In this document: positions 1 through 13,900 of the stretch, in pieces
Numbering within the stretch: the stretch's first letter is position 1
How the letters are laid out: every line of letters starts with the position of its first letter
NCBI RefSeq assembly: GCF_020882245.1
Contig: NC_083597.1
Span: 14,046,581 to 14,110,580, forward strand
DNA length: 64,000 nt
Direction: 5' to 3'
Origin: Rhopalosiphum padi
Taxonomy: Eukaryota > Arthropoda > Insecta > Hemiptera > Aphididae
The notes under the pieces: generated by a model
The model's input: the letters and a program-made list of their open reading frames with translations, nothing else
Told to the model about the DNA's origin: nothing
Database searches by the model: none
Position numbers and translations under genes: made by a program

Positions 1-17
1 ATATACCGTGTGTTTAA

Positions 18-1016
18 TTTTAAATGTAACAGGAAATATTTCGAATGCATGACTTTGAGTTTGATTCAGAATTGTTTTATTAATCACTAGGGTCGTGAGG
101 CTCGAGCCTAGTGCGGCAACTTATAATGAGCTGCAAATTTGTTATGTTATTTTATTTTTATTCTCAAAAAAAAAAAAATTGAACCATATTACTATTTCTC
201 ACTCTCGGGGCGGCCATACCCAATTACCCATCACTCTTCGATGTTAACCTATTTAAACTATGATCTTTGTATAGTATTTAAAAAAAGGGGGCTGTAAACA
301 CTAAGCGTGACTCAGGACGTTGTGAAGGTTAATCCGCCACTGCGTACAGGACATATTAATATACATCTGTTTTTAATTAATTCTAACTTTTAACCATTTT
401 AATCTGCGCATGCGCAGTAAAATAAAAATTTCTTAAATAAGAACCATTTTTGATACAGGATTTGGATTGAATTATTTTTTCTTAGCAACCTTTGATCTTT
501 ATAGTTTTTGATATCTTTAAAATTGACATTTTTAAGACAGCCAAAATTTTTAATTTAGGTAATTCGTAATTATAGGTATTATTATATAATAATTTATTTT
601 GATTAAAACTACGAGGTGTATTTATTATTACATCGAATTTATAAAATGTATCATTGGAATTTATCTATTAATTATGCCTATAAATTCGTGATTAAGTTAG
701 AGTGTTGAATAATACAATAATTATACAAATTATACCTAATTTAAAACTTTCGACTGTCCTAAAAATGTCAATTTTGAAGATATCGAAAAACTATAAAGAT
801 CAAAGTTGCAAAAAAAAATGAATCAATCTAAATCTAGTATCAAAAATAGTGGTTCCTATTTAAGAAATTTTTATTTTACTGCGCATGTGCAGATAAAAAT
901 AGTTAAAAATTAGAATTTATCAAAAACAGATATACTTATATAATATCCTGTATGCAGTAAAAAACTCTGAATCAAACTCAGTTATGCATTCGAAATATTT
1001 TATGTTAACTTAGAAA
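18..1016. mobile_element. Fold-back element with long inverted arms
   Basis: The sequence around 24-75 (AAATATTTCGAATGCAT, then GAGTTTGATTCAGA) recurs inverted at about 965-1010. The arms continue inward: 380-560 (CTGCGCATGCGCAGTAAAAT, TTTCTTAAATAAGAACCA, TTTGATCTTTATAGTTTTTG) recurs inverted at about 745-910. The left arm has roughly 270 extra bases (about 90-355) without a partner on the right. The centre lies near 640. There is no coding capacity. This is a non-autonomous fold-back transposon, with ends uncertain by 10-20 bases. Confidence 0.75.
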
Positions 1017-2639
1017 TTTAACAGTTTATTACACAATATTATTATACTATATTGTTTATACACCTAAATATATTTTATTTTATATGCGTATAAACCTAAC
1101 CTCAGAAGAGTTAAAAATATAATTATAAACCAATGATATTTCATAATATGATATTATTATGATTCATGAATAAATACATATGTTTAATTTAAGGACATTT
1201 TATATTTTATAACAATTAAGTTGATTATTTAACTCGTTTAAATTACCCATTTCAAGTGAGTGCTCTTTTTTGAAACACTTAATGATGGAGGTGGGAGGAA
1301 GATACAATGAGATGAGCCACTTTTTTCAATAAATACATTCCACTCCTGCATTATTTTATTGAAGATTATTATTCCCCTTGGCTTAATAGTAGCTATAATA
1401 AATTATACATGGATAAATAATAATATTGTTACTATATTTTAATTTATCTTTCATTTTAGATTTATGTTTAGTGTTTAGACTTTCAAATAAAATTAACTAT
1501 TTGAGATACGATTAAAGAGACATTATCTACTTATTTTTTGTATACACGCCTACTTAATTTTAAAATTTAACTTTTCACTACGTATTGAATAAAAGTTGTA
1601 ATACACATTACATGTGTTATTTATCACTTGATATAAGTACATTTATATAAACTAATTTTTGGTAAATATAACATAAGTTTCGTGTTCAATAAAATTTTAT
1701 TTTTAAATTTATATTAAATATAAAATGTGATTAATGATTATACATTACCATAATTTTCTATATTAGATATAGACAACTTACATTAACAAGTAAACTTAAA
1801 CTACAAATTCACAAAATAACCACGAGTGTTTACAGACCAACGTTAAGTTTATAACAAAACATTAAGCTTATAATGTTGTTCGAGATAGAAATGTCAATTA
1901 CAATAAAAATATTACAAAGCAATCGTTTGTACAGATATTGACAGGGACAGGAGTGTAAGATAACAACTGACATATACACGCTTGTATTATCCATTTTAAA
2001 TCTAATAAAATCCAGATGGCCACGAAATATCTTCCTTTTTTTTTTTTTATCAAGTATGACCGTTCACATAAAATATTTATTAAAGTTCTAAAAATGTATT
2101 ATTTTAGTATTATTCACTAAATTATTAATTTTAATTCAATATTATTATTATTATAATACGAATACTGAAATATCACAGTAAAATTAAATCTAATTAATAC
2201 TCGAATAAATAAAAGTTTAAATTTTAAAAAGTAATATTTAGTGAAGGTAGTTTTATTATTATTGAGTGTGTCATTTTAAAATTAATTTTTGATACAATCA
2301 GTTTATAACGAAAATATGGTTGTTTACACGTAAACAATGAACCAGGTGATTCATTTAATGATAAACATATATTTTTTTTTTTTAAATATAATTTATTATA
2401 ATTGGTTTTACTTATAAAGTTATAACCATAAACTTATTTACCCATCCAAAATTTAAAAAAATTTCAATTGACGATAAAAAATATAAATCTTTACTAAAAA
2501 AAAAATTTTATTTTACTTTATCATTGTTGTAAATGGTAAATGCAAAAAACTTTCATCATATTAACAAAAACATATTTGAAATAAAGTTATGTAACGAATT
2601 AATTACTCAACAATTTTATTATTATTTATTTAGTTATTT

Positions 2640-3770
2640 ATTAATTTATAATCAACGGACATAAGCAGTAAGCACTTAAACAAGAAAAAAACAAATATTA
2701 CATAATAATTGGCACATATAAAAGTAATAGACAAAATTATAATAATATAAAATAATACGAACTAGAAAAACGAAAATATATATATGTACCTATAAAAACA
2801 AAAATATAAAATAAATTAGGCTAATGTTTTAGCTTTAAAGATTTGAAGAGACAGAACAAAAAAATCCAAGACTGTGGAGATTTTATTTGCGTTAAAAGGG
2901 CTCTTGAGAAAAATAGCCACAATTTGTATTAAATTCAGGTATATGGAACAAACTAGAATTTCATGTAGTCCTACTAGGGACTAGAGTCCAATAAAAAAAA
3001 GTATAAATCCAATTATAATTAAAATAGCTAAGAAATTTATATAGTTATTTAAAATATCATAAACAAACATAATATCAATTAAATCACGCCTGATAGTAAG
3101 AGAATCAATACCTATAGAGCTTGAACCAATAAAAGAAAAAAGCTTCTAGAGATAGCACAATGAGTAATATAAGCAACTCTTTTCAGAAATTTATATTGGT
3201 TATCATAAGATCATTTAAGTAAGTAGAATAATTATTAGACCATATTAAAGAGCCAAATTCTAAATTAAATCTAACTTTGAAGTATATACCTAAATTGTTT
3301 AAACAAAAATGATTTCTTAAGTCCTTAGTATTTTCTATTAATAAAATCCAACATCTTATAGATACGCTTTATTTATGATTAATTTTGAAAGACAGATCAA
3401 ATTTAAAATAAATATATACCCAAATCAGTAATAGAATAATCTATCAAGAGGATAGTTATCAATTTGATAATTATTAAATATAGTACTTTTGCTGCGTGAA
3501 AAAGTAATAATTTTACATTTATTATAATTCAAAGTCAGATAGTTTTTTTTTAACTCCACATCACAAACTTATTTAAATTAGATTGCAACGAATTAAGGTT
3601 TTCAACATTTTTAATTTGACTGTAAATTTTAACATCATCAGCAAACATCTAAATGTTTACTGGACTATCTAAAATAAGAGGAAGATCATTAATAAAAATT
3701 AAGAAAAGAAGTGGTCCTAAATTAGATCTTTGTGGAACTTCCGAGGTAAAACATCGAATTATGTATAGAA
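2640..3770 (-). pseudogene. Degraded non-LTR (LINE) reverse transcriptase relic
   Basis: Translated on the minus strand, the region shows a jockey/CR1-type reverse transcriptase: VPQRSNLGPLLFLIFINDLP at about 3740-3680, then the catalytic FADDVKIY near 3640, SLQSNLNKFVMW, and CKIITFSRSK near 3500. C-terminal sequence (SIGIDSLTIRRDLIDIMF) follows at about 3120-3040. In-frame stops (for example just before MFADD) and frameshifts show it is dead. Its 3' end lies near 2640. Confidence 0.8.
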
Positions 3771-4564
3771 ATATCCCGAATATTTAAAAATTTTAATATT
3801 CTGCTTGACATATATATATATATATATATATGTTGTCAGTAAAAAAAAAAAAGGAAAAGTATAAATTATTACAATAAAATACAGTTAAAAATAAATAATA
3901 TTTTTTAAACGATGTTTCTAACGACTTTTAATTATTAAAAACATAAAAACAAATATTTTCAAAAACGTTAATAGTTTTTGAAAAAATTAATTTCTTGATA
4001 TATTCCATTTTTCAACTACTCCTTTTTTAGGATTTAAGGGAATAAATTTAAAGATGAGGTAAAATCGATCTCGAGTAAATTTAACGATTAATTTAATACT
4101 GTTTTTAGAATTTATATTGCTTCACTAGATCAATGAGTGGTACGTTGTAATAAAAAAGTCTAAATTCCTATATTCCAAGTATGATTTAGACAACGACAAA
4201 AAATCATTGCTTATTTTAATCCCTTTAAATAAACTATTTTGTACCAAATTAATAACAAAACGATGGTCACCATAAACAGTTATTATGTTGGATATTAATA
4301 TAGAAAATATTCCTAAATCATGGTAAAGAAAAAATTGTTATTCAAAATAGTTTAAAAAAAAAATGAAAAATATCTAACTAAACAATAATTTTAGAATTAG
4401 TGGACCATGGTCATAGCTATACTGTCAATATATATATATTATACGATTATACGAGATATAATAATATAATATACAACGCAGTTAATAATATAATACATTT
4501 ATACATGTGCAGTTTTAATTATCCATAATTAAAAATTAATAAACGACAATAAGAATATTGCCAA

Positions 4565-4855
4565 CAGTGTTTAAGAGGATGTTACACCCATGTGTTGTTT
4601 CCGTCTTACATATGTAAAACATAGCAAAAAACTGTTTTGCGCGGATAGAACCTCTCAGGCAGTAGTGATAGTTAAGACTCTAAATTGTTGTGCATTGTTT
4701 CTCTGTAAAACATAGTATTTTTAAAATTTTTTTTTATGTTCTTAGTTATGATTGTGTAGCATTCTTGGTTTTTTCCTGCGTAAAACAGTTATTGCTATAT
4801 TTTACATTTATAAGATGGAAACAACACATGCGGGTGTAACGTCCTCTTAACACTG
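4565..4855. mobile_element. hAT-like MITE with ~45-bp terminal inverted repeats
   Basis: The left end begins CAGTGTTTAAGAGGATGTTA and the right end is its near-perfect inverse, finishing CCTCTTAACACTG. The match extends about 45 bases, to CCGTCTTA / TAAGATGG. The flanking octamers ATTGCCAA (4557-4564) and ATAGCTAA (4856-4863) match at 6 of 8 positions, consistent with an aged 8-bp target duplication typical of hAT elements. No coding capacity. Confidence 0.85.
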
Positions 4856-5924
4856 ATAGCTAAAATAAATATTATCCTTTCAAGCTTACGGTGATTACGT
4901 GTGATTAACATGCACAGATTTTAATCACGTATGCATTATGCAGCATACCAAATGAAACGACCAAAGTTTATAACATTAACCAATAATTTTAATTACCTGA
5001 TAAATATTTTTAATCGATAATATCAAAATATTTCCCATTTTCAAGCTGTGGCCTATAGTGGTAAATATTTGTATATATATATATATATATATTTATACAT
5101 CCATACTTTTCTTGTTAAGCATACATTATTATTATTATTAATTATATATGCATTTGTAATATTTTGGTTTGGCAGAAGGGATTGGGCATAAATAATATTA
5201 CAGATATAGCGTGCAAGCATATGAAGCGGTTACTCTGCATGTACAAGTTTATTAAAATGAGTGTTTGATGAAACATGAAACATTAACTATCATAGAAATT
5301 ATATCAAATACTTATTAGTTTTTATAAATCAAAAATGTTTGAAAATGTTGTGTCATTTAATATACTTCGTGACACATTTAGGCTTATTTAGCGACACACT
5401 AGTTGAGAAACACTATAATCTAGAAAGTAGATACAGTCTAGATTTTATTATAAAATAAAGGATAATAAATTCATATATTTTTGTTGCTAAATAATAGTAG
5501 CGGTGGGTGCAAAATATAATAATAATAATAATTCAGATAATACCAATTATTGGTAATAGTTATTAATTCCTATACTGGGTGATTCCTTTTAAATAATTCA
5601 CTCATTATTTTGAAAACTATAAGTTTAAAAAATATTTTTTTTTCCATATAATTTTGAAGTCCTTACAAAACACTTTTGAAAAAAATTGTATTTATTACCT
5701 AGTATTTTTAAATATTTACATTATAGACGGAGTAATGAACATATTAATTTTATAAAGACATGTTTTCATTATTTATTAAATTTATTTTTATTTTTATAAT
5801 AGAAAAAACACCTCAATTTTCTACTTTAATATCTTTTCTAAAAAGAAAATTAATTTAGATGGTACCTAAGGGGTCAACAATAAAAAATTCATAAGGTTTT
5901 TTTTAATGATTAGAGGAGTGATAG

Positions 5925-7110
5925 TCACTAGAAACCCAGTATGGCGCCGAACTAATGATAAGTGAAGTGACCTAAGAAGAAACCTATACGAAGTAATAAT
6001 TAGCTATAACAATTAGAAAGCGCCAGAATTAGACGAAATACCAGCTGAACTCATCTTAGCCCAGTTTAAGTTATTCCGGAAGATATAGAATGATAACGTT
6101 TGCCGAAAACCTTGAATAAGACTATAATCATATTAATGCATAAAAAGGTGATAAAACAAAATAAGAAAACTATAGAGGAATATCTTTCCTTAATTCAGAT
6201 TAATCTACTAAGTGTTTGCGAAGATTTTATTAAACCGACAAACACCATACTTGGAAGAAAACCTAGGAAGCTACTAATGTGGATTCCAAACCGGAAGATC
6301 AACGACCAAGCAGTTGTCAGTTATAGGCTAATATAAGAAAAGTATGAGTACCGCCAAAACATATGGTAATTATTTTTGATTTTAAAAAGGTCTATTACTC
6401 CTAGATTTATATAAAGTTACATAGACAGAGCCTTTATAATATAATAGAGGAGTTAGGGAAACTTATAGCGCTGGCGAAAATGTGCAAGGAAGATACACTG
6501 TATCGAATAAGGGTCGAGTAAACAAGTCTGAAGCTTATGAAGCTAATACAGGGTTGAAGCAAGGAGATTTGCTATCAACCAATTTATTCAGTGTAGCATT
6601 GGAAAAAGTCATAAGGGAGATGCAAATGGAAACTACTGGAATAGCGATTAACCAACGGCGTCTGCAAATGCTTGGTTTTGCGGATGATTTAAATATCTTA
6701 GAAACCTCTGTACAAGATACGGAAAAAATAGCCCAAGTGCTCGAGTAAGCCGTCAGTAATATAGGATTAACAATTAATATGAATAAAACCAAAATAATAA
6801 GCGGCTATAAATGAGGGAGACAAAACTAATACGGGACCTCCGAAAAGGTCAATGAATTTCGACACCTAGGATCTGTACCGAGTACAAAAAATGACTAGGC
6901 TAGAGAGATATGGGTTTAAGGATAACAAAAGCTGAAACAGCATAATTGATTTTGCTCTAAGTAAGTTCTTAAAATTCAAAGTATTCTCCAAAAAAATCAA
7001 AGCAAGGCTGCACATGGTAATAATAAAACCTATGCTTACATTTTCCAGGCATGGACTACCACTAGCATTACTGAAAGGAAACTCAGGACTTTTAAGAAAA
7101 AATAATTAAT
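5925..7110 (+). pseudogene. Degraded non-LTR (LINE) reverse transcriptase relic
   Basis: Plus-strand translation gives KAPELDEIPAEL (about 6018-6055), a typical LINE motif at the start of the RT domain. QGDLLSTNLFSVALEKVIRE follows from 6560 and the catalytic FADDLNILE from about 6677. The frame is interrupted between 6336 and 6482 and again after 6748; it then continues as a trace of the thumb/C-terminal region. It is a fossil copy, and no 5' ORF was found. Confidence 0.8.
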
Positions 7111-7965
7111 ATCGTTATACCTCGTTAAAATACGTATACTTTTTGTAATCTATAAGCAATTCTCAATTATATTGTTTTATGAAACCTAATAAAGTATTTC
7201 AAATTTACAAAGTGTAATATTATAAGTATTATATACTTTATATCTTGTATAATTAACTTTGTATTAATCAGTAATTCATTTAATTGTTGAGATAAATTAA
7301 AATTGTACTATGCAGAAACTCCATTCATAAAATAGTGTTAGTTACTAACTTGTAATTTTAGATTAGGTAACCTTTTGGATATCCCATTAGTATTATATTA
7401 TATAGTAATAAGTCTTTGATATCTATAAAATCTACTTCCTAATTCAATATTTATACAAATATATAAGTATTAAAAATAAATAGATTTTATAAAAAGTTCA
7501 TTTAGTAAAAATAATGATTTAAATAATTTGGTATTAAATTATAAATGCACAACATAACATTAATTATATCTAATGGATAACCATAACATACACTGAGGTA
7601 TAATATATAAGAATTACATATTATAGTGTTAATAACCTATACATTTTAATTCAACATTTATATTATACTTTTAGACCAACTATTATACTAGCATATATAT
7701 TCACTTAAATTTTACCTTCTACTAAATATTTTAAATAAACCTAATTGAATAACAATAATAAATTTGAATTAAAATGTTAACTATGAAATGTATATACAAA
7801 TGTGAATGTTTTACTCATTTTGAATGTCATTATCTTTGCTACAATAATGAAAGCTTTAGAGATATAGACACAGAAACTTTTGTCAATACTACTAATTAAG
7901 TAATATTTAAATACTAAATATCATTTAAGATCTACTATTTTAACTTATATCACATAATCACATAC

Positions 7966-10900
7966 CTTTAGTTGATTCATTGCTGTAGTATTTTCTCGTT
8001 TGAGTGTATTACATCTATCGAATTCTGCTTCAATTGTTTCCATTGATGATTCTGCTTCAGACAACCATCCTAAAAAGTTGTCGAGCGATTTATCTAAATT
8101 TTGTAATGAGTTTATTGCTGAATGCAATACTTTTCCTCGGCTTATAATGCTAAAAAAAAGAAGTTAGAAATTAATAATTAAATATAATCTTAATCAGACA
8201 TATGGTCTAAAACAAAATTTACTTTGTATTAAGATTTTGGAATCTTTGATGTACTTGTTCAGTTAATTTTTTAATTTTGGAAGTATCATCATTTTGATAA
8301 ACTGCAATTAATTTTTGTGTAAGTTGATTAAATAAATCAATCTGGTGTTTATATTGATGTAACTCAACATGGAATGACTAAAATGTATAGATACAAAGTT
8401 AATATTAAATAGTCATTTTAAATTAAGTTTAATAATATTTGTTCATACCTTTTGTTCTCTTTGTTGTGCATCTAGTACATCGGCTGTATTACCGACTGAA
8501 CTCATTCGCTGTAGTCTATTCTCCATTCTAGTCAACCAAGTATCTATTTCCATTTTTTTTGTTTCAAAACGTTGGCTATCACTCAACATTGCATTTAATT
8601 CAGTTTTACGTTGCATTACTTTATTATTTGTTTCATCCCAATGCTCACGCAATTTAGTTACTATAGAATAATAGCATTAAATATTGTATAAAATATACAT
8701 CATTAATTTAATATTAACAATTAATTACCTTTGCCATGTAATTGTTGTCGATTTGAATCAGCTTTAAGGTTTTCAGCAGTATGAACTAACTCATCTAGTT
8801 GAGGTTTTTTTTGTTCCAATTCTCGTAATACATTCTATATGTAAAATAACAAATTATATTAGTTTTTACATATTTTTAAAAAGAATAATTTATATTGAAT
8901 AAAGTTAAATTAATTATTGTTTTCTGGCTTAAACAATTTTAGTATTAGCTGAAAATAACATAATGCAATTTAAAATCAAATATGTACGATTAGTTTTATT
9001 TAAAATAATGTATAGATTATAAAGATATATTTTTCAATAAATTTAATATATGATATGTATTGTTAAAAATAAATAAATATCAAAGTCTCAATCACAAAAT
9101 AATATTCAAAATTGTCTTATTAATAATAAAATATGTAAGAAAATATAAGATATTGTATTGCTATGGCGACTGTGTGTATATACAAACATATAAGTGAACA
9201 ATCATTTGTAAGTCATAATTTTTATTATTTTAATAAAATTATACAAATCAATAATACAAATTTAATACAAATATACTGAGTTTTTATGAGATATTGACAT
9301 TTAAATATTAATTTAAAAACAAAGGTTTCTTGAATTATGAGCCTTAAATAATTAAAAATAAATAAGTAAAAAAAAGTTAATAATTTGATAAAATAAAATA
9401 TTGTAAAAAAAGAAATCTAAAATTTAAACAAAAATATTAAAGAAATAACACAATCAAATATTTTTTGAAATATAATTGTAATAATGAATATTATAATTAT
9501 TATTATTGTTTATTTTTTGTGATTGTTTAATTTAATAAATAATTGATTTTAATTTTTGGCATAATGATACTAGTATAGTAAGAGTACATAGTAGTATGTA
9601 TAAATATTTATTTAATCAAATCTTCGCTAACAACATTATTTAATAAACAATTTCCTATTGGTAAATTTAAATAATTGTAATTTATTTTTGTAATGATAAA
9701 TATTATATAAATTTATTCATTTTTAATTTTAATATTATTTTATGTCCCAGATGGAGATTCCAGAAAAACTTATTAAATTGATCAGAAGCGTGCATACAAC
9801 ACTCTAAATGCAAGGTGAGTTTTGAAGGAGCTTACTCAAAAGAATTCCTAGTATCGATAGGTCTCAGACAAGGAGACGTTTTGTTACAGGTCTTGTTTAA
9901 CATTACCTTAAATTTAGTGATGAGACAATTCCTTAGGTAAGACAAAAGGAACAGCATTTAGTGATAACTAACAGCTTGCAATTGTAATGTATGTCAATTA
10001 TTAAGTGATAACTACAGAGAATGAAGAAAGTCTAAAGCAATTCACAAAAGAACTAATAAGGTTATGGAAGGAAATGTAGAAATACAAAATAACTAATGGA
10101 AAATACCATCCAGGAAACAGCACATAGTAGGAAAATTAGAAATAGAAAGTTTTTTATTTGAAAAGGTAGAACATTTCAAGTATCTTGGAACAAGGATGAA
10201 TGAAAAGCAAAGTCGTGAAGAAATAAAAGAAAGATTGATAACAAAAAAATAGACTATTTTGGTCTATCAACACTATTATAACAAAATCTGTCAGTCTAAC
10301 AAAATTACACCCATTGCATTATAATATACAGGTGAGACTTGGGCAACCACTAAAATGGATGAGAACAATTTAGGTGATTTTGAAAGGAAAATACTTTGGA
10401 AAATTTTTGAAACATAAAAAGAATAAAAAAGGTAAATTTTAAGTTGGGACAAATAAAGAATTGAGAAGATTTTTCGGGGAAACAAATATTATAAGTTATA
10501 AGTAGAATAACATGGGTTGGTCATGTTTGGAGATCTGAAAGAGTATTGGGTAACATAAAAATGGAAACCGAACACTAAACAGCCTAGAAAGTGACCAAGA
10601 CAATGGTGGGCAAATAGAATTATGGAAGACCTTAGGATGATTAGGGTAGAGAATGTGAAAGAAATTTCAAGGTATAAAGAGAAATAGAGGGATGTTGTTG
10701 CTGCGGCAATGGACCTTAATGGCCTTTAAATATGCCTAAGAATAATAATAATAATATTATTTTATATTAAATTAATGGGCTTTGCCCCAGAAAACCAAAG
10801 GTTGTTATCCCCCGCCCCCTTTTACAAAATGAAATTTAATATTAATTTGATATTTATAATGTTTAAAAATGAAATATGTGGAAGATAAAATATACAAAGT

Positions 10901-13900
10901 TTTTAATACAAAATAAATGACTTAAATATTTTCTGATTGTGATAATTTATCTTTATAATATACAAAGTTTATAAGTCTGTTTATTTTAGAATTTAGATCA
11001 TAAATAGTTCAAATATAAAATATAAAACTTAAATGTTTAAATCTATAAAAATAATTAAAATGTTGAGAATTTAATATTACAATTTCAGTTTTGAATTATT
11101 TAAACAATTATAAAATTCAAATTGTACATTTAAAACATAAATTAAATATTTATATAGTAATATACTTACTTTTTGTTTATCAATTAGCTGAAGTATATCG
11201 TCAACATCCCCAACCGTAACTGATTGTTGACGCAGCATCTTTTCTTCTAAAGCCAACCAATCACAAATCTAAAACAAATAATATTATGAAACATTGAACA
11301 TTTTCATTCTATAAAAAATTAATACCTGAAGAATTGATTTATCAAAACTAGCTAATAAATTGAGAAGTGCATCTGATGAATTGACTGGTGATAGGGATCG
11401 TAAACTTGAAGGGGGGTGTTTTTCGGAGGCATTTTTTGTTAGACTCTTCCAATTTTCTTCTGCTATAAAATTATTAAAACACAAAATAAAATAAAATTTA
11501 TATTGATAAATAATGGTAATTTATTTATATTCTATAAGTAAGTTAATTTAATTTTACTTTTAATTGTTTTATTTATATAGATATTAGTTAAAATATTTAC
11601 TATCATTAGTTTTACGTTTTACTAAACATGATAGGTCTTAACTAACAATAGTTAAAGTCTTGTAAACACTTAAAATGAAAATTATTTTAGTTTTGTAAAT
11701 AAAGTAATTGGTGAAAGTTAAACCCAAATAGGTTGAATAAAAAATGGGTAATAAATAATAGGATATAAATACTAACTTATAAGATAAAATCCATTAAATG
11801 TATCAAATAAAATTGTAAAATAAATAATTGTTTTAAATTAATACATTAATAATGTTTAATACGCTATCATAAAATAACATCTAAAAACCCCCATTGTGTA
11901 TTCGGTTCGTTTTGTTTCAATGGTAACTAGTACACAATTGTTCATAAAATAGAATGAAGATGAAAACACAAATACATTTTTTTTATGTTTACATAAATCA
12001 AAGCAAGTATACCAAGCTATACAATAAACGAATAAATCTATTTAAAAAAAAAAAAACAACCAAGGATTAATAAGAACAAATAATTAAATTTAAAAAAATG
12101 TAACGTAATTTATATGAAAGCATGAGCGTACTAATTTTTTTTTAAAAGTACGTACAGAAATTCTAACAAAATCAAAAAACATCGTAAAAAAGAAAACTTT
12201 CACCATCAATGTGGATATCATCTAAAATAAGAACATTACGAGGTCATATAGGAATATTATTAAGTTTCGTCAAGATCTAGGCGATGATATTACTGTACTT
12301 ACGATCGAAACATGATCCATGGATTAACGACCCTTTAATATATCGATAACTGTATAGTGGTGGTTAGGTGTATTGAAAAAAATCAAAGAAAATGCGTGAA
12401 AAATAAAAAATATAATCAGAACCCTATAAGTAAACGAAATGGTGGTGATTGGCGGCGGCCGCGTGGCTGAATGCCACCCGGATGGCTGAGGAAAGGGTCA
12501 AGGGAAGGGATGTCCTGCCGATACGGGCAGCGCGGATGAACCGGAACAAGTAGCGCGCACGAGATGTGTTCCGTGTGCTCGCGCGGCGACGGGCACCCTC
12601 ATCGATTCATACACAAGTGGGTGGAGTCGTGGCGTACGCGCGCGGCTGGCCGGCCGGCACTTTTCTCTCCGCCGAGTACAAGTGTAGACTTGGTAAAAGC
12701 CGCGCGCGCGACCGACAGCTACGAATGGGTACGACTCACGCACGCACACACGCACTCACCGATATTACTACTACTACTACTAGTAGTACCGCACTGTCAT
12801 TCCACTTCCACCACTATACTCTCTCACACGTGCGCGTCACAGCGTCAGGACGAAAACCCCTAGGCGGCAGCGTTAATATTCCAAAGTTTTCTTCTGCACT
12901 CTTCGCATTATCGATCCCCGCGCACGTCCTACATGACATCGACTGCGTCTTCACCACGGACGGACGTCGCGGACACCGCGGTTAATAATACTTAAAGATA
13001 TAACTATATATAATATTAAATATTTATTCCAACATTGAGACGTGAAACAGCTAGCTTAGATATTTTGTATTAATCCCGATATACTACGTAGCGATTACGG
13101 AGAGATTTAAGTTCTCGCAGAGTATCGTCGTTGTTCTCTGTGGACAGTTGATTACGCATCATAAACAAACTCAAACCCGACATTTGAGAACTAAAGTTAT
13201 TGTTGCACGCTTGGGAAATTGCTCACTTTTTTGTATAATAGAAGTCCCACATGAGTAGAAAACTAAAATTATTTATTTATTTATACCACATTAGCACAAA
13301 AGCCTCACGATATGCACTACTGTTTGATACGCTAACTCGAATGCGAAAACTTTTAATGGTTTCAAACTTTCGTCTTGATAATAACGTTGGGTGGCACACT
13401 TTAAAACAGTATTATTTTAAATCATGTTTATATTTTCCCATATAATTTCAACACAACCAACTAATTTATTATAACGAAAAATTAACAATACATTTTATCA
13501 CCATGCTTTTATATTATTTAGATTATTTATGCAATCAAAACTTAATTGAATATTTTAATACTTGAAACACATTCATTTTTAAAACCTAATAATTAAACAG
13601 AATCATAAATAAATGAATAAATCACAACATAATTGTGGTTAAAGCTATTAATATTTTTGTTTTTTTATTGTCTCTTTTGTAAACTGTTAGTGATAAGTTA
13701 ACACTCACTTAATTTAAATAGCTATACTGCCTAAATAATAGGTAGTAAAAAAGAAAAATCCTACTGTATTCTGTATTCAATTCAAATAAATAAAAAATAA
13801 TTTATGTATCTATAACAAATATACAAACAATGCTATATATTTTTTAATTAGCGCCATCTAAAATAGATCTTATATAGCTTTAAATAAGGCTGTATTCAGC

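Larger units (their letters stand above)
1..7965. other. AT-rich non-coding stretch, probably a long dystrophin intron
   Basis: No further dystrophin exon could be recognised left of 7966, although the last donor shows that the gene continues. The stretch holds the fold-back element, two LINE relics and the MITE listed separately. The rest is AT-rich with TA and poly-A runs, for example a TA run near 3811-3831 and another near 5075-5092. It could contain a small exon I missed. Confidence 0.6.

Noticed and set aside
3811..5095. TA-dinucleotide runs
   Set aside because: Ordinary microsatellites in AT-rich DNA, without further structure.
12498..12985. Three overlapping open frames on both strands
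   Set aside because: They arise from low stop-codon density in the CpG-rich island, have low-complexity Arg/Pro/Thr-rich sequence and no conserved motif.
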